Part shown: one piece after another, positions 22,148-33,318 of the stretch | Position numbering within the stretch: position 1 is the stretch's first letter | Layout of the letters: every line of letters starts with the position of its first letter | Source: Chrysopilus asiliformis | Taxonomy: Eukaryota; Arthropoda; Insecta; Diptera; Rhagionidae | DNA: 64,000 bases | Reading direction: 5' to 3' | Assembly: GCA_964034945.1 (NCBI GenBank) | Contig: OZ035963.1 | Coordinates: 44,477,090-44,541,089, forward strand | The notes under the pieces: generated by a model | What the model was told of the DNA's origin: nothing | The model's database searches: none | Seen by the model: only the letters and a program-made list of their open reading frames with translations | Made by a program: the position numbers and the translations under genes

Positions 22148-23739
22148 ACGTAAGAAGCTGGCGTTTTAAATTTTTACTATGTATATCTCTCATAACTTAA
22201 CCTCTTTGATATTTTGTGATGTCAATAAATTTTTGACAATAAATCAAGATAATCATCTATAAAACCTTTGTTAAAACTGAAGACTTCCTATTGATTTCAC
22301 ATTCGTTTTGTTATATTTTATAACAACATATTTTATATTTGTAACATTTATAAACTCTATACAAAAAAAACCAACATATTTTTCACTTTACATAAATCAA
22401 AATTAAAGGACATGATATCAAGAAAAGGCCTAATTTTTGGAACTTGGAAAAAAATCTTAAACAAGGTTACAAAATCTGCTAACTATTCATTTGTCTGGTG
22501 AGATTTGTAAAAAAGAATAACTACATAAAAAATAATGTACTCAAGTATCCGGAAAAAATCTTTGTATAAAATTTAAAAAATCTTTGCGTTATGAATATTA
22601 AGCAGCATTTTTACATTAAATCTATTTTGACCGAGAACTATAACCTACCGCAACTTATTCCGAATTTTATCAACTAAAATGGTCGTGTGAAAATCGAACT
22701 TTCCACTTACCCACTGGACGTTTCAACCCTCTCTGTCCGAGTTTTACTCAGCGTTTTCTTCAATGAAATTCTATTCAAGCTATCAAATATTATACAGCAA
22801 CGGCTCTTATGTTTATTTTTATCGTTTTAACGAGACAAGATTTTACTTCCTCTTTTTTCGATAAATAACAAATTATGAAAAAAATATGTGGAAACAAAAA
22901 AGCATCAAATATAGAAAGAGCTTTTGAACAGCAGCGTGACAAATGTTAAGAGACAGGCAGGCAACATAACATAATTCACTCCTCTGCTTAAATACATAAA
23001 TTCAGCATTCATTAACGACTTTGAACTTCCTAAGCGATTTTTACACACATTCGCAATTCTTGCGACGACAAAGTATCGCACACGATACAACTGGCAATTT
23101 CTCATGTTTGAATCTGTTATCAATACTAACCCATGAATTCTTTCTTAGCCCCCCCCCCCTCTTACTACCCATATCTGGAGGCTTTTAAAAAAAAACCTGG
23201 TCTAACTCGCCCCAAAACTCTATCAAAAATGATTCACAGCCCACTGTACCCGGTTCGGACCAGAAGACCTTGTAAATTTTTTTCAAACTTGAGTTTTTAA
23301 ACAATTTTCCAAAGTAGATTTTTCTTGTGAAATTTATTGCTTTGACAAGATTTTTTTCTCTTTGGGCAGTTAAAAATCAACTTCAATATTTGATACTTTG
23401 TTCCATGTGGCTTTCTGTTGGTATTTTTCGAAATTCAAAAGCCGAAAAGTTACAAACAAATGAAGAATTTTATTGATAATTTAAATTTGCATACGAAAAG
23501 CCTTAAAAGTTTTGTTAAATCTACTGTTAGTGTATTTGTGATCTCTTAATTTAAGAAACACCGGTCGATCTTGACAGGAAGAAACATCGAGAATTCTTAG
23601 GTAATACCATCAAGCTTCTAATTTGTGGACCAGACAATTTCCTCTCTAAATATTGCTTCCATTCGTACAACGTTTTTTTTTATATATAAACAAGTTTTAA
23701 ATCCAATTTGGCAACAAAAAGTGTTATCGTTTATTTTTC
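22148..23739. other. Unassigned AT-rich stretch
   Basis: No gene recognised. A GAAGA...GAAACGTC arrangement on the minus strand at about 22713-22766 resembles the one at 9.13 kb. A C9 run lies at 23150-23159. Confidence 0.4.
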
Positions 23740-23747
23740 TTATCGTT

Positions 23748-23906
23748 TTTATACTCGTATGGTAAAACCAAAGAGTATATTAAATTTAATCTTATTGAAA
23801 AGTTTGACTTCAAAGTGAAATTTTGATGTTCGCCGTTCAATTAAACTTCGAACAATGCCATATCACCATACGGGTTTTCAATAATTGCCAGATTGGCAAT
23901 TATTTT
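23748..23906 (-). mobile_element. Family A element, internally deleted minus-strand copy
   Basis: Read on the minus strand it has the start and hairpin (ATAATTGCCAGATTGGCAAT on the plus strand), CCCGTATGGTGA and part of the GAACAG...AAGTCAAACTTT region. It then jumps to the 3' end (…ACCATACGAGTATAAAAA). Most of the middle, including the GACR array, is missing. Confidence 0.7.
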
Positions 23907-24345
23907 ATCTATTTTTTTTCAATATTCTTTAGCAAAAATCTCACCATATTTAGTTGTGGCTATGAAATATCTGGTATAGGAAAAAAATAAAGTAAATATT
24001 CCAATGTGACCAGAAATTATTCAAAAGAAAAACAATATGTCACATAAACGGTTAATCGTAAAAATCTTATCGCGAAACTCTTTTGTAACGCGGGTTGCAA
24101 AATAACGCTTTCGCAACCGTTTCTCCAAAATCCTTTTGTAGCACAGGTTACAATGTGAAGTCTAAACCCCAATAACGCGTTGGTGCGAGCGGACAGTTGC
24201 AGTCATTGCCGCACCGTAGTTAACTTACAAAAACTCGTCGCGGTGAATCGAAGTTACGATTTTGTTAGTGAACATTTTGCTTTTCAAAAGTGAAAATTAC
24301 ATTTATTGCATTAATGGAAGGAATGACAAACAAGTGCCAAAACAA
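23907..24345. other. Unassigned stretch with a GC-richer core
   Basis: 24060-24260 is noticeably richer in GC than its surroundings (repeated AACGCGGGTTGCAA-like phrases, GCGAGCGGACAGTTGCAG). It could be an old 5' untranslated region of a retroelement. No reading frame supports this. Confidence 0.3.
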
Positions 24346-24346
24346 A

Positions 24347-24737
24347 AACATACCAAAAGCTATAATTGCCAATTTGGCAATTATTGAAAACCCGTATGGT
24401 GATTTAAGTGAATAGCGAACAGTTGTATCAAAATTCCACTTTGAAGTCAAACTTTCCAATAAGATTTTTTAAAATTTATTCCAATCGGATTTTGATGTAT
24501 GGGAGTTTTATGTAGAATCTTATTCTAAATAACTTTTGTTCTTGCACTTTTTTGATAAGATGCATCGTTTTTGAGATATTTGCAAAAATCGTTTTCGTTC
24601 GTATGGGGGGTACCCCCCCTAATGGTACATTTTTGCCCATTAACGAACTTAACCTCGCATTTTATGAAAAACGGATCTGCGCAAAATTTCAAGTCTCTAA
24701 TTCAATCCGTGCGCCCGCAATCCGCGCCACAGACAAA
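24347..24737 (+). mobile_element. Family A element, 3'-truncated copy
   Basis: It carries the 5' start (with CATACC for CATAAC), hairpin and body up to CCGCGCCACAGACA. It then breaks into unrelated sequence before the microsatellite and 3' end. Its left part reads GTGAATAGCGAACAG, a variant shared with the copies at 30.5 and 59.7 kb (GTGAACGGCGAACAG), which points to a subfamily. Confidence 0.75.
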
Positions 24738-25762
24738 GACCTTAGAAACACCGAAAAACAACAACTTTTCGACTTTTCGACATAGATGTATTTGACGTAT
24801 AGTGAATTAACGTATTTGCAAAAACATATAGACTTTCGTATATAAATAGTTACATAAACACAGAATATTCTTTTTGCATTGTTTTTGTAATAATGTTAAA
24901 GTCCTATACTTAACTTATTATTCATTACAAACTACTTCCTTATCACTACCGAGTTTGTCACAGACAAACAAAAACCAACATTTATAAATTCAAACATATT
25001 TCACTCTATCAAAATATCGAGTATTGTTTGGTAAAATTATTTTTTTCCTGTGCTGATTTGGAATCAAAAAGCATTGTAACATCGAAACGGCAACACGATC
25101 ATGACTTGTTGCACAAGATGAGTTCCTAAAAAGATCTTCAAAACGCTTCCTTATCGGTGGTATATCAACCAGATGAATATAAAATTAACATAGTTTGTTA
25201 TTTTTAAACAATTTTATGCTATTTTATATTTTATTAAATCGTTTAAGTAAGTATTTTATGGACTAAGATATCCAACAAAGTTGTAGTTGTTAATTTTTGT
25301 AAATCGCTTTTAAATTATTTGAAATTAACTTTGGTTTTTTACGTTTTGCTGAAAATGTTGTATAATTTTTTGTTTTCTAGATTGCTAGACGGAGAGAGAT
25401 AAGAAATTTGTAAAATAGCTAAAAACGATTATATTGTGTTTATAATAAATTGATGATAATACATGAAATATGACTAGATTTTCGTTGTTGATAAGTTTTT
25501 TATGTTTATTGTCACTAGTCTTTAGGTGTTAAAAATTAAAATTTTAAATTAAACAAGTTTTGTCCTTGTTACAGCAGAAATAGTCAATAATATTAAAACT
25601 CTTGTTTTTTGATAAAGAAAGACAATTTTTTGTTGTCATTTGTTTGGATTCTTACATTAGAGAGCTATAAATTTTGACCTATCGAAGGTTATCTAAACAT
25701 TATTGAACAAAATTTTTGGGCAAATACTTTATATTTAAAAAAAACATTTAGGTATAAATAAA
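24738..25762. other. Unassigned AT-rich stretch
   Basis: No gene or repeat boundary recognised. Confidence 0.4.
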
Positions 25763-25763
25763 A

Positions 25764-26304
25764 AACATAACAAAAGCTATAATTGCCAATCTGGCAATCA
25801 TTGGAGACCCGTATGGTGATATTCGTATCAAAATTCGAACAGTTATACCAAAATTCCACCTTGAAGTCAAACTTTCCAATAAGATTTTTTAAAATTTATT
25901 CCAATCGGATTTTGATGTATGGGAGTTTTATGTAGAATCATATCCTAAATAACTTTTGTTCTTGCACTTTTTTGATAAGATGCACCGTTTTCGAGATATT
26001 CACAAAAACCGTTTTCGTTCGTATGGGGGGTACCCCCCTAATGGTCCATTTTTGCCCATTAACGAACTTAGCCTCGCATTTTACGAAAAACGGATTTGTG
26101 CAAAATTTCAAGTCTCTAGCTCAATCCGTGCGCCCGCAATCCGCGCCACAGACGGACAGACGGACGGACATGCAGAAATTAATTATTTTTATCATTCTAA
26201 ACACACTGGTGTAATTCATTTTTTTGTGTGATGACTGGATCTTGGCGTTACAAACGGTAAGGCAAATCTAATATACCCTTTGGTTTCACCATACGGGTAT
26301 AAAA
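25764..26304 (+). mobile_element. Family A element, full-length copy
   Basis: Complete, with AACATAACAAAAGC start, hairpin (TTGCCAATCTGGCAA), subterminal inverted pair, short GACR array (about 26151-26170), the ACACACTGGTGT mini-palindrome and GGGTATAAAA end. Confidence 0.8.
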
Positions 26305-27165
26305 AGATATTTTTGCATGATATGAGAAATCTAAATTGTTATGAGAAAAAAATTAAGGGTTTTTAAATGATTTACAAAATCTTTGTCTTCTGTAGTTTTC
26401 TATAGTTCTTTAGTTAACAGTTTTCTGTGATTTTTCTTTAAAAGTAGATAGTAATTTCTACTAGCCTGTACGCGGACGCAGCCAAAACAAAGCTCTGTGA
26501 AGACTTTTATGTTTACCCCTTTTCCTTATTTGCGAATAGATAAAATCTAAAAGGAATATTAGACCGTATGCATTAAGCATGAGCATACCGTATTGTCCGA
26601 ATTAATGTGAAGACAGTCAAATTAAAGTCCATTACAAATTTTTATCCGACTACCCAGTAAACCAAAAGATTCATTTTGACGTGGATACGTCTTGGATTTT
26701 GGTTATGGGGGTACAAATTAGAAAATCGGCCTGCTGCTGTGATAACAAATTTGCAATCGATGATACTCGATAGTTTGTGGTGACATCCGAACAGAAACTG
26801 TGTTAAAGATCCGGCCTACATTAAAGCATTGTTTAGGGTATTTTGTTATGTTAAACTATGTTCAATTATCTTTTTAAGAATCAAAATCTAAATTTTTACT
26901 GCCGCTGTTATGCTGTGTTTGCTGCTTGTAGTACAGATTTCACATTTATACTCTTTTTATGCTCCTCCTTTGTGTGTATTGAATCTGATGTTTTGAATGT
27001 CATGTTATTTCGTTCTTTTCGCTCTTAACGGCAAAAGCGTTTGCTGTGGTTTCCGACTCTCGTTCTTGGGAACGAAATTGATTTCTATTTAAATTTCGCT
27101 TCTTGTTCAAAGCGGTTTGTGGGTCTTGCATAAAAATGAATGAAAGCCTCAAGCGATGGCTGTTG
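26305..27165. other. Unassigned stretch
   Basis: No supportable gene. The frames here are short and without motifs. Confidence 0.4.
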
Positions 27166-27173
27166 GGTATGAT
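27166..27173. repeat. GGTATGAT target duplication, first of three copies
   Basis: GGTATGAT occurs at 27166-27173, 27786-27793 and 30211-30218. The first pair flanks the 612-bp MITE. The second and third flank the 2.4 kb element that follows. Confidence 0.85.
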
Positions 27174-27785
27174 TAGGGCTGCCATCATATCTCTTTTAAA
27201 GAGAACCTTATCTCTTTTTTTAGCCCCATTATTTTTCCTCTTTCTTTTTCCTTGCCAGTTCTCTTTAGTTCTCTCTTTTCAGAAAACTCTTGGTTCATAC
27301 TATGCGTAAAAAACCAAACAGATTTTTCCACGAAAATTCCATTATGAATTAAAATGATCACGTTATTTATTGTAAGTAGGACTCTACTCTACAATTTGTG
27401 TGTGTAGTGCGAAACTGTACATTATAATTGTAACGTAAAGCTATTTATCGTATGCGCCAGCAAGAACAGTTTCTTCTCCCACGATCAGCTGCTGTAAAAA
27501 TCAAAACAAATCAAAATTGTGCGGTTAAGGAAATAGCCGGTTTTGACATTTGATATTGTAGTTTTGACATTTTCAGTTTTTTTTCGAGAGATACGGAAAA
27601 TAACAGGCACGAAAAATTACACTTTTTTGTAATAATTCTGTGCAGTCATTCTAAGTTCTGTAATTTTCACATTCAAAAAAAGTTCTCTTTTAGTTCTCTT
27701 TTTTCATTTGGTTAATTTCCTATACAATGTCTCTTTTTTTAACCCAAAGGTTCTCTTTTCACAAATAGGTTCCATGGCAGCCCTA
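27174..27785. mobile_element. hAT-like MITE (612 bp)
   Basis: The ends are TAGGGCTGCCAT and its inverse ATGGCAGCCCTA, flanked by GGTATGAT on both sides. The TAG start and 8-bp duplication fit hAT. Subterminal sequence is rich in TCTCTTTT/AAAGAGAA. Non-coding. Confidence 0.9.
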
Positions 27786-28752
27786 GGTATGATCATAGAA
27801 AAATATACTTAAATAGAACTGTCGCTTCAGGGGTTTTCCATATACCAGTGTAAGAGGAAGCGGGATGAACTTAGGAATTTTATATACTTTCTCTCTTTAC
27901 CACATTCATCAGATAGGAAACATAAAAAAAAGTGCTAAAAGCAAGCAATCAGGGTTAGTCAGCTATATTCTAAACGTTAAAAATTTCTCTAAAGTATGGA
28001 GCAAAACAAAAATTTTTAGTATGGTTTTAACTGTTTAAGTGTTTTTTAGTCATGTTTATGGTGAAAGGAATTTTACTAAAGATTCTTAATGCGGAAAAAA
28101 TTGAATTACAATGGAAAAATTGCACTTAAACTGTTTTGTTGTACTAAAATGCAAATTCATGCGTGTACTAAAACTTTGCACATCCCTGAAATTTCTATTT
28201 GACATTTTCTCTTACACCCGACCCCCTTTGTCAATTGTACCAGAACATACAAGGCAAGTTGAGGTGAGAGGCAAGCGGATTTTTTGTTTTGAACTATTTG
28301 TTTATGTTTCAGTATCTTATCCTTCGAATAAGAATAACAGGAAGACAGAATCTGCACATCTACAGTGTCCGTGAGTGAAGCATTTTTTCTGAATAGCCCC
28401 AAAGAGATTTCTGATTATCCCCAAAGAGATTTTACCGTCCGAAAAGTCACATTTAGTCACATTTTTTCACATTTCCACAGCATGTCACGTTATTTTATGT
28501 TTTTATCATTAATAAGCGGTGAGTTTTGCATCGAAATTAATTTAGTTTGCGCGAATTAAGTCAGTAAATTAAACAAAATTCGATGAAAACCGAAACGTGA
28601 AAACTGGCTTCAATTATAAACACGAGAACTGTCAAACAGATGGTATTGCCATATAACTTTTATTTGTACTTAAACTAAAAATAGCGCCAAATTTAAAATT
28701 TATGGATGTTTTTGTATACCCTATTCTAAAATACAACCTAACATTTGTTATA

Positions 28753-29566
28753 CAGTAATCCCCCGCTTTACGGACGGGATGCGTTCTACGGAAACTGTCC
28801 GTATATCGAAAATCCGTAAAACGAAACCTATTTTAGTATGAGATTGTACTGGGAATAAATAGATGTGTTCCAATCAATAGAAATGTCCGTAGAAAGAAAC
28901 CTATTTTAGTATAAGATCGTATTAACAATAGATAGATGCGTACCAAAAAAATCCGTAATACGAAACAGATTAGTATAATATATTAAAATTATTTAACCAC
29001 TAGAATAATGAGAAAACTATATAATTATAGAAAAAAAATATTTATACTACTTGAAATGGAGCATAAATCAATTGAATATGTTAAAACCAACAAAATATTA
29101 TGGGACAAATCATGCCGCGGACAAAAAAACGTAGCTGTTTCTACGTAGGTTTCTGCTAGTTTCGTCAGAATTCAAATTTCATTGTGGGACAGAAAGCAGA
29201 TTCTGCTTCTGCTGCTGCTTCTGCCTCTGCTGCTGCCTCTGCCCAATTGGAGTTCTCGCTTAAGAATAGCAAATAGATTTTTTAAAAATACACCGCACTG
29301 CAGTTTTTTATTGCCTTTTTTTAATTCTCTTTTGTGTATACACAAAATGTGTCAGAAATTTCGGGGAAATTAAGTATGTACATTTACAATAAATACAACA
29401 TTTTTTCTTTTTCTTTTTCTTGATTTTTTTCTGTGATTCAAAAAAAAAATTTTTTTGTCCGTAATAGCGAATTTTTTTATCCGTATAGCGAATTTGTTCC
29501 TATATTAGTCATGTCCGTAACTTCGAATTTCCGTAAAACGAGCGTCCGTATAGCGGGGGATTACTG
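28753..29566. mobile_element. pogo-like MITE (814 bp)
   Basis: It begins CAGTAATCCCCCGCTTTACG and ends with the inverse (CGTCCGTATAGCGGGGGATTACTG), with TA on each side. Phrases of the type TCCGTAAAACGAAAC recur in both subterminal regions. A CTG-rich run (GCTTCTGCTGCTGC) lies at about 29203-29247. Non-coding. Confidence 0.85.
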
Positions 29567-29780
29567 TACTCCTTTTATACCTTCAAAATGGCGTACCTAA
29601 AAAAAATAACTGAAACTAAACTCCTATTACCCTTCTGCAAACTAATTTCATTGTTAGGATAATATTAAATGAAGTATGACTTGAGCAGAAAACATTTTAT
29701 TTTCGCTCTTATTCAACTTAACAAAACACAAATCATGGACAAAAAATAACCAAACGTTAATATTTCTTGTCCACTCTTGC

Positions 29781-29824
29781 AAAGAGCATTATAGAGAAGT
29801 TGAAAATTCTCTATAATGCTCTTT
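29781..29824. repeat. Perfect 18-bp hairpin, 8-base loop
   Basis: AAAGAGCATTATAGAGAA (29781-29798) is followed after 8 bases by its exact inverse (29807-29824). It lies within the 2.4 kb TIR element. It could be a structured RNA or a terminator-like feature; nothing else supports a function. Confidence 0.7.
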
Positions 29825-30496
29825 ATTTTAACTGAAAACCAGCGTTTATTAAACTATTTGTACAGGGGTTTGGATGGAAAAAATAGTTACAAACAAAAGT
29901 GTATTGAAGAGTTTTACTAAATTTCGTAATGTTAACACTATTTATAAATAAAAAGTCTGAAAACATTTACTTCATTTACGGATTGCAAAAATATTTTTTT
30001 CCTTGTACTAAACATTAATATATATCTGGCAATATTGGTTCTCAACATTTATAAACATGACATATATTTTCTCATTCCCTCTCAAATGCGAAGCGAGAGG
30101 CCGTTGCTCGCGCTGCAAAGAAGAGATAGCGCGACTTTCCCCTCATTTTAGGGGAAATATTCCAAGAATTTAGTTCTGAGCAAAAGTTCTATTTAAGTAT
30201 ATTTTTCTATGGTATGATGCACACACATATATAAGTATGTATTTCATTAGTAAGAGAGCGATATTTCGCTCCCAGCATTAAAGTTCTGAACAGGGTTGTG
30301 ACTTTTGATTTTCGAAATCGTAGGAAATCGGCCGAAAAATAGTAGTAGAATCAATGAAATAGTAGTAAATTTTTGTAAAACCTTCGTCATTATAACTAAT
30401 TTGAACGAAAGACTATAAATAGGAGCGTTTTGAACACTGTATGTATGATATTTATTTCATACTTCTCTTATCATAAACCAATTATAAATAAAATTA

Positions 30497-30754
30497 TTAT
30501 ACCCATATGGTGAAACCGAATATCTCAAAAACGGTGCATCTTACCAAAAAAGTCCAAGAACAAAAGTTATTTAGGAGATGATTCTACATAAAACTCCCAT
30601 ACATCAAAATCCGGTTGGAATAAATTTAAAAAAAATCTAATTAGAAAGTTTGACTTGAAACGGGAATTTTGATACAACTGTTCGCCGTTCACTTAAATCA
30701 CCATACGGATTTTCAATACTTGCCAGATTGGCAATTATAGCTTTTGTTATGTTT
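30497..30754 (-). mobile_element. Family A element, internally deleted minus-strand copy
   Basis: On the minus strand it has the start AACATAACAAAAGC, the hairpin, CCGTATGGTGA and the GAACGGCGAACAG variant. It runs to GATGCACCGTTTTTGAGATATTC and then jumps straight to the 3' end (GGTTTCACCATATGGGTATAA). The GACR array is lost. Confidence 0.75.
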
Positions 30755-31109
30755 TAAAAAAAAAATGTTTCCTTAATTTCCTTTTCACTAAAATTTCTTA
30801 CTTAAATATCTATTGGGGATCGTTGTAGGCGGATCCACGTCTTCTGGCCGTCTCTACGAGACAGACCCCTGCTTTTTTTATACAAAAAACGAATCATTCT
30901 CTAAGAAAATAATCATAAACGTTTCAACTTGCGGACCAAAGTGTCCCACTTAATACTCTATCGCGATCGACCGGTGGACCGCCATAATATTTTGGGGTGA
31001 CCGCTTTTACTAAGGCCTAAGGCGCGCAAACTAAAAGAAACATATTTATGGACACCGACGCCAGCAAACTGGAGAATCGGCTTTTCACAATCGATGCGAC
31101 TGTGTTTAC
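30755..31109. other. Unassigned, possibly a hAT subterminal remnant
   Basis: ATCGCGATCGACCGGTGGACC at about 30959-30979 resembles subterminal repeats of some hAT elements. No end or duplication could be assigned. Confidence 0.3.
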
Positions 31110-31113
31110 TTAA

Positions 31114-31793
31114 GGGGTTATACTACACAGGCGCGCTGAAAAATGAACCTTTTTTGGGAATTTTTTTCTAGATTTCTAAGGATTAACATGAAATTTTGAG
31201 GCTTAATTACACATGTATTGAGGTATACAAAAATAGTTTGATTTCCCAAAAAAAAGAAATACAAAATGGCGCCGTAGCACTATATTACTTGAAAGTATGT
31301 TTTTTCCGAAGCGATAAACGGTGTAGTCGGTTTCAGCACTCATACGCCACCTAGAGCAAAAAATAAAATTTTTTCTTAAACTACACAGGAATTAAAAAAA
31401 TTTTTTTTTGAAAATTTGGAATCAATTTTATTTTTTTTTTTCTATTTTTTTAGCAAAAAATTAACCTTAAATTGTTTATCACAAATGTAATTTTTTATCA
31501 ATCTTAACTCTATGTACTTCCATAGACAATCTATCTGAGAAGCTACAGTTAAAATTTCAAGTAAATCCGATGAAAATTGACTGAGTTTCTGACAACGCAT
31601 GTTTGAAAAATGTAGTTTCGGGAAAAAACGCGTTTAATGTTTCATGACGCATTTGCGGGCGCTCTAAGGTACTTACGAAAATAAGCTAAAACAATTTTTC
31701 ACCCAAAATTGCTTTTGGATATTATTTTTGAATAGTTTATACATCATTTAAGCCAATAAAAAAATCAAAAACAAAAAAATTTTCGATAACCCT
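31114..31793. mobile_element. TTAA-flanked element (680 bp), Kolobok- or piggyBac-like
   Basis: TTAA at 31110-31113 and 31794-31797 flanks GGGGTTAT at the left and ATAACCCT at the right. The matched terminal repeat is short. TTAA plus G-starting ends suggests Kolobok more than piggyBac. Non-coding. Confidence 0.6.
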
Positions 31794-31797
31794 TTAA

Positions 31798-32789
31798 GCA
31801 AATGATTCGATGAATGTGTAGACGACACATGTACCTTCCTTGGAAACTTTCATCTATTGCAGTTATGTAGGTAAGTACATATTCCGTATTTATTATTAAG
31901 TTATAACCCTGCAAATACATTTAAACATAACATATTTTCAAATATTAATCTAATTTTAAACTAATTTCAGATGCTTGCGGTGGTCTTATATTCAAACCGC
32001 CGTATGTAAAGGTTCTTCAGACTGGCCTAGGAAAATCCCATAACAGGTTCCATCAAATATATTTTAAAAATTTAAAATAAAAATATTTTCAAATCAAAAA
32101 GCTTTTTCACTACGGTATAGGCCCGGAAAATATTAACTAATTAAGTACTGAAAACACTACTAAAAATACTACTAATAAAAAGTGAAAAATACTACTGAAA
32201 ATATGACTTAATTAATTACTGAAAACATTACTGAATTCAGTAGTGAAAATCGGTCATTTGTCTCTTTCTAACAACTGTCGTGGCTCTCTTGAAACATGAG
32301 ATAGTCCACAAGTATGTGTTGGTGCGTATCAGAACAACCGCTCAAAATTTTTCCGATTCCTTATCTTTTTTCACTGCGATTTTAATGCTTAGTTCCACCG
32401 CTTATTTTACTAGTTATTTAAGTACGTTCAGGTTATCAGGAAATAAATATTGTAGACCTTTTTTTTAGCTCACCACACCTCTACGGCACTGGGTGGACCG
32501 CAACAACTTTAAAAAATTAGAAGTAGCCCGTACCCCGGAAAAGTCTGCCCACCCCTGCTTTATATGATATATTATTAAAAATGTTCTTACAAATCTAAAA
32601 ATCTTCAAACGACCAGCAAAAATCCAAAAATCGCATTTGAATCTACTCAGTATTGGAGCCATAGGCAAAACAAAGACGACAAGGCATTTTTTCCGATTCA
32701 ATGTCCCTTCCATCCACCACTGTCTTCCTCAATCACCAGTGAATGCCAAAAATCGCATACAAACGCTGTAGATGATTTACCGGTTAGGC
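31798..32789. other. Unassigned stretch with two hAT-like end fragments
   Basis: 32110-32260 has reiterated ACTACTGAAAA/AGTAGT phrases. The sequence up to 32554 ends GTCTGCCCACCCCTG, which inverted is CAGGGGTGGGCAGAC, a common hAT terminal motif. No partner ends were found, so these are treated as fragments. Confidence 0.35.
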
Positions 32790-32792
32790 TTG

Positions 32793-33273
32793 TGCCGGAG
32801 ACACATGTGCAGAATTCTGCATGCAGCGCAGAGCTGCACCATGTCTCTATTTCTAATTTCTCTGCGCAGAATTAGTGATCCCAACTGAGGATTCTTGTTT
32901 GGTGTTTGGCAAAATCGCCTGTTAGCAAAGAGACTATGGACTAGATTCGTACACAGGGAAAACGAAAGTTTGACATTTGGTAAGAACGATTTTTAGCGAA
33001 GAACGAGTCTCAGTTTTAAGTAGAAAATATTCAATACTTTGTGTTGACGTTATCTATGTCTTTCAGGAACATGAGGTGGTCCATCCATTTCCAAAGGTGA
33101 TCCATCCATTTCCAATACAAAAATTGATTGTTTCGAATGAATTCAATCAATTCTTCTTCCATTGTTGACAGCAGCCGATGCGATGAAATGACAAAAAAAA
33201 TCTGCTCATGTGTCTCAGCTGCAGATCTGCAAGCAGCGCTGCATGCAGAAATTCTGCACATGTGTCTCCGGCA
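32793..33273. mobile_element. TIR element with 3-bp TTG duplication (481 bp)
   Basis: It begins TGCCGGAGACACATGTGCAG, and the inverse closes it. The match continues into GAATTCTGCATGCAGCG, about 37 bases in total. TTG lies on both sides. Three-base duplications are typical of PIF/Harbinger, although their usual target is TWA, so the superfamily is uncertain. Confidence 0.75.
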
Positions 33274-33318
33274 TTGGGCTAATCTCTATGACGGTGTTTA
33301 GATAAAGTTGATCCAGGC

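Larger units (their letters stand above)
27794..30210. mobile_element. 2.4 kb TIR element with 8-bp duplication
   Basis: The left end CATAGAAAAATATACTTAAA is matched inverted at 30184-30210, about 26 bases of identity. GGTATGAT lies on each side. The 8-bp duplication and CA start would fit a hAT- or P-type element; the superfamily is not certain. No transposase frame is visible. A pogo-like MITE (28753-29566) is nested inside. Confidence 0.75.

Noticed and set aside
28810..29030. Possible tRNA or small RNA genes in GC-richer hairpin regions
   Set aside because: No A/B box pair with a cloverleaf was found by eye; the structure is explained by MITE inverted repeats.
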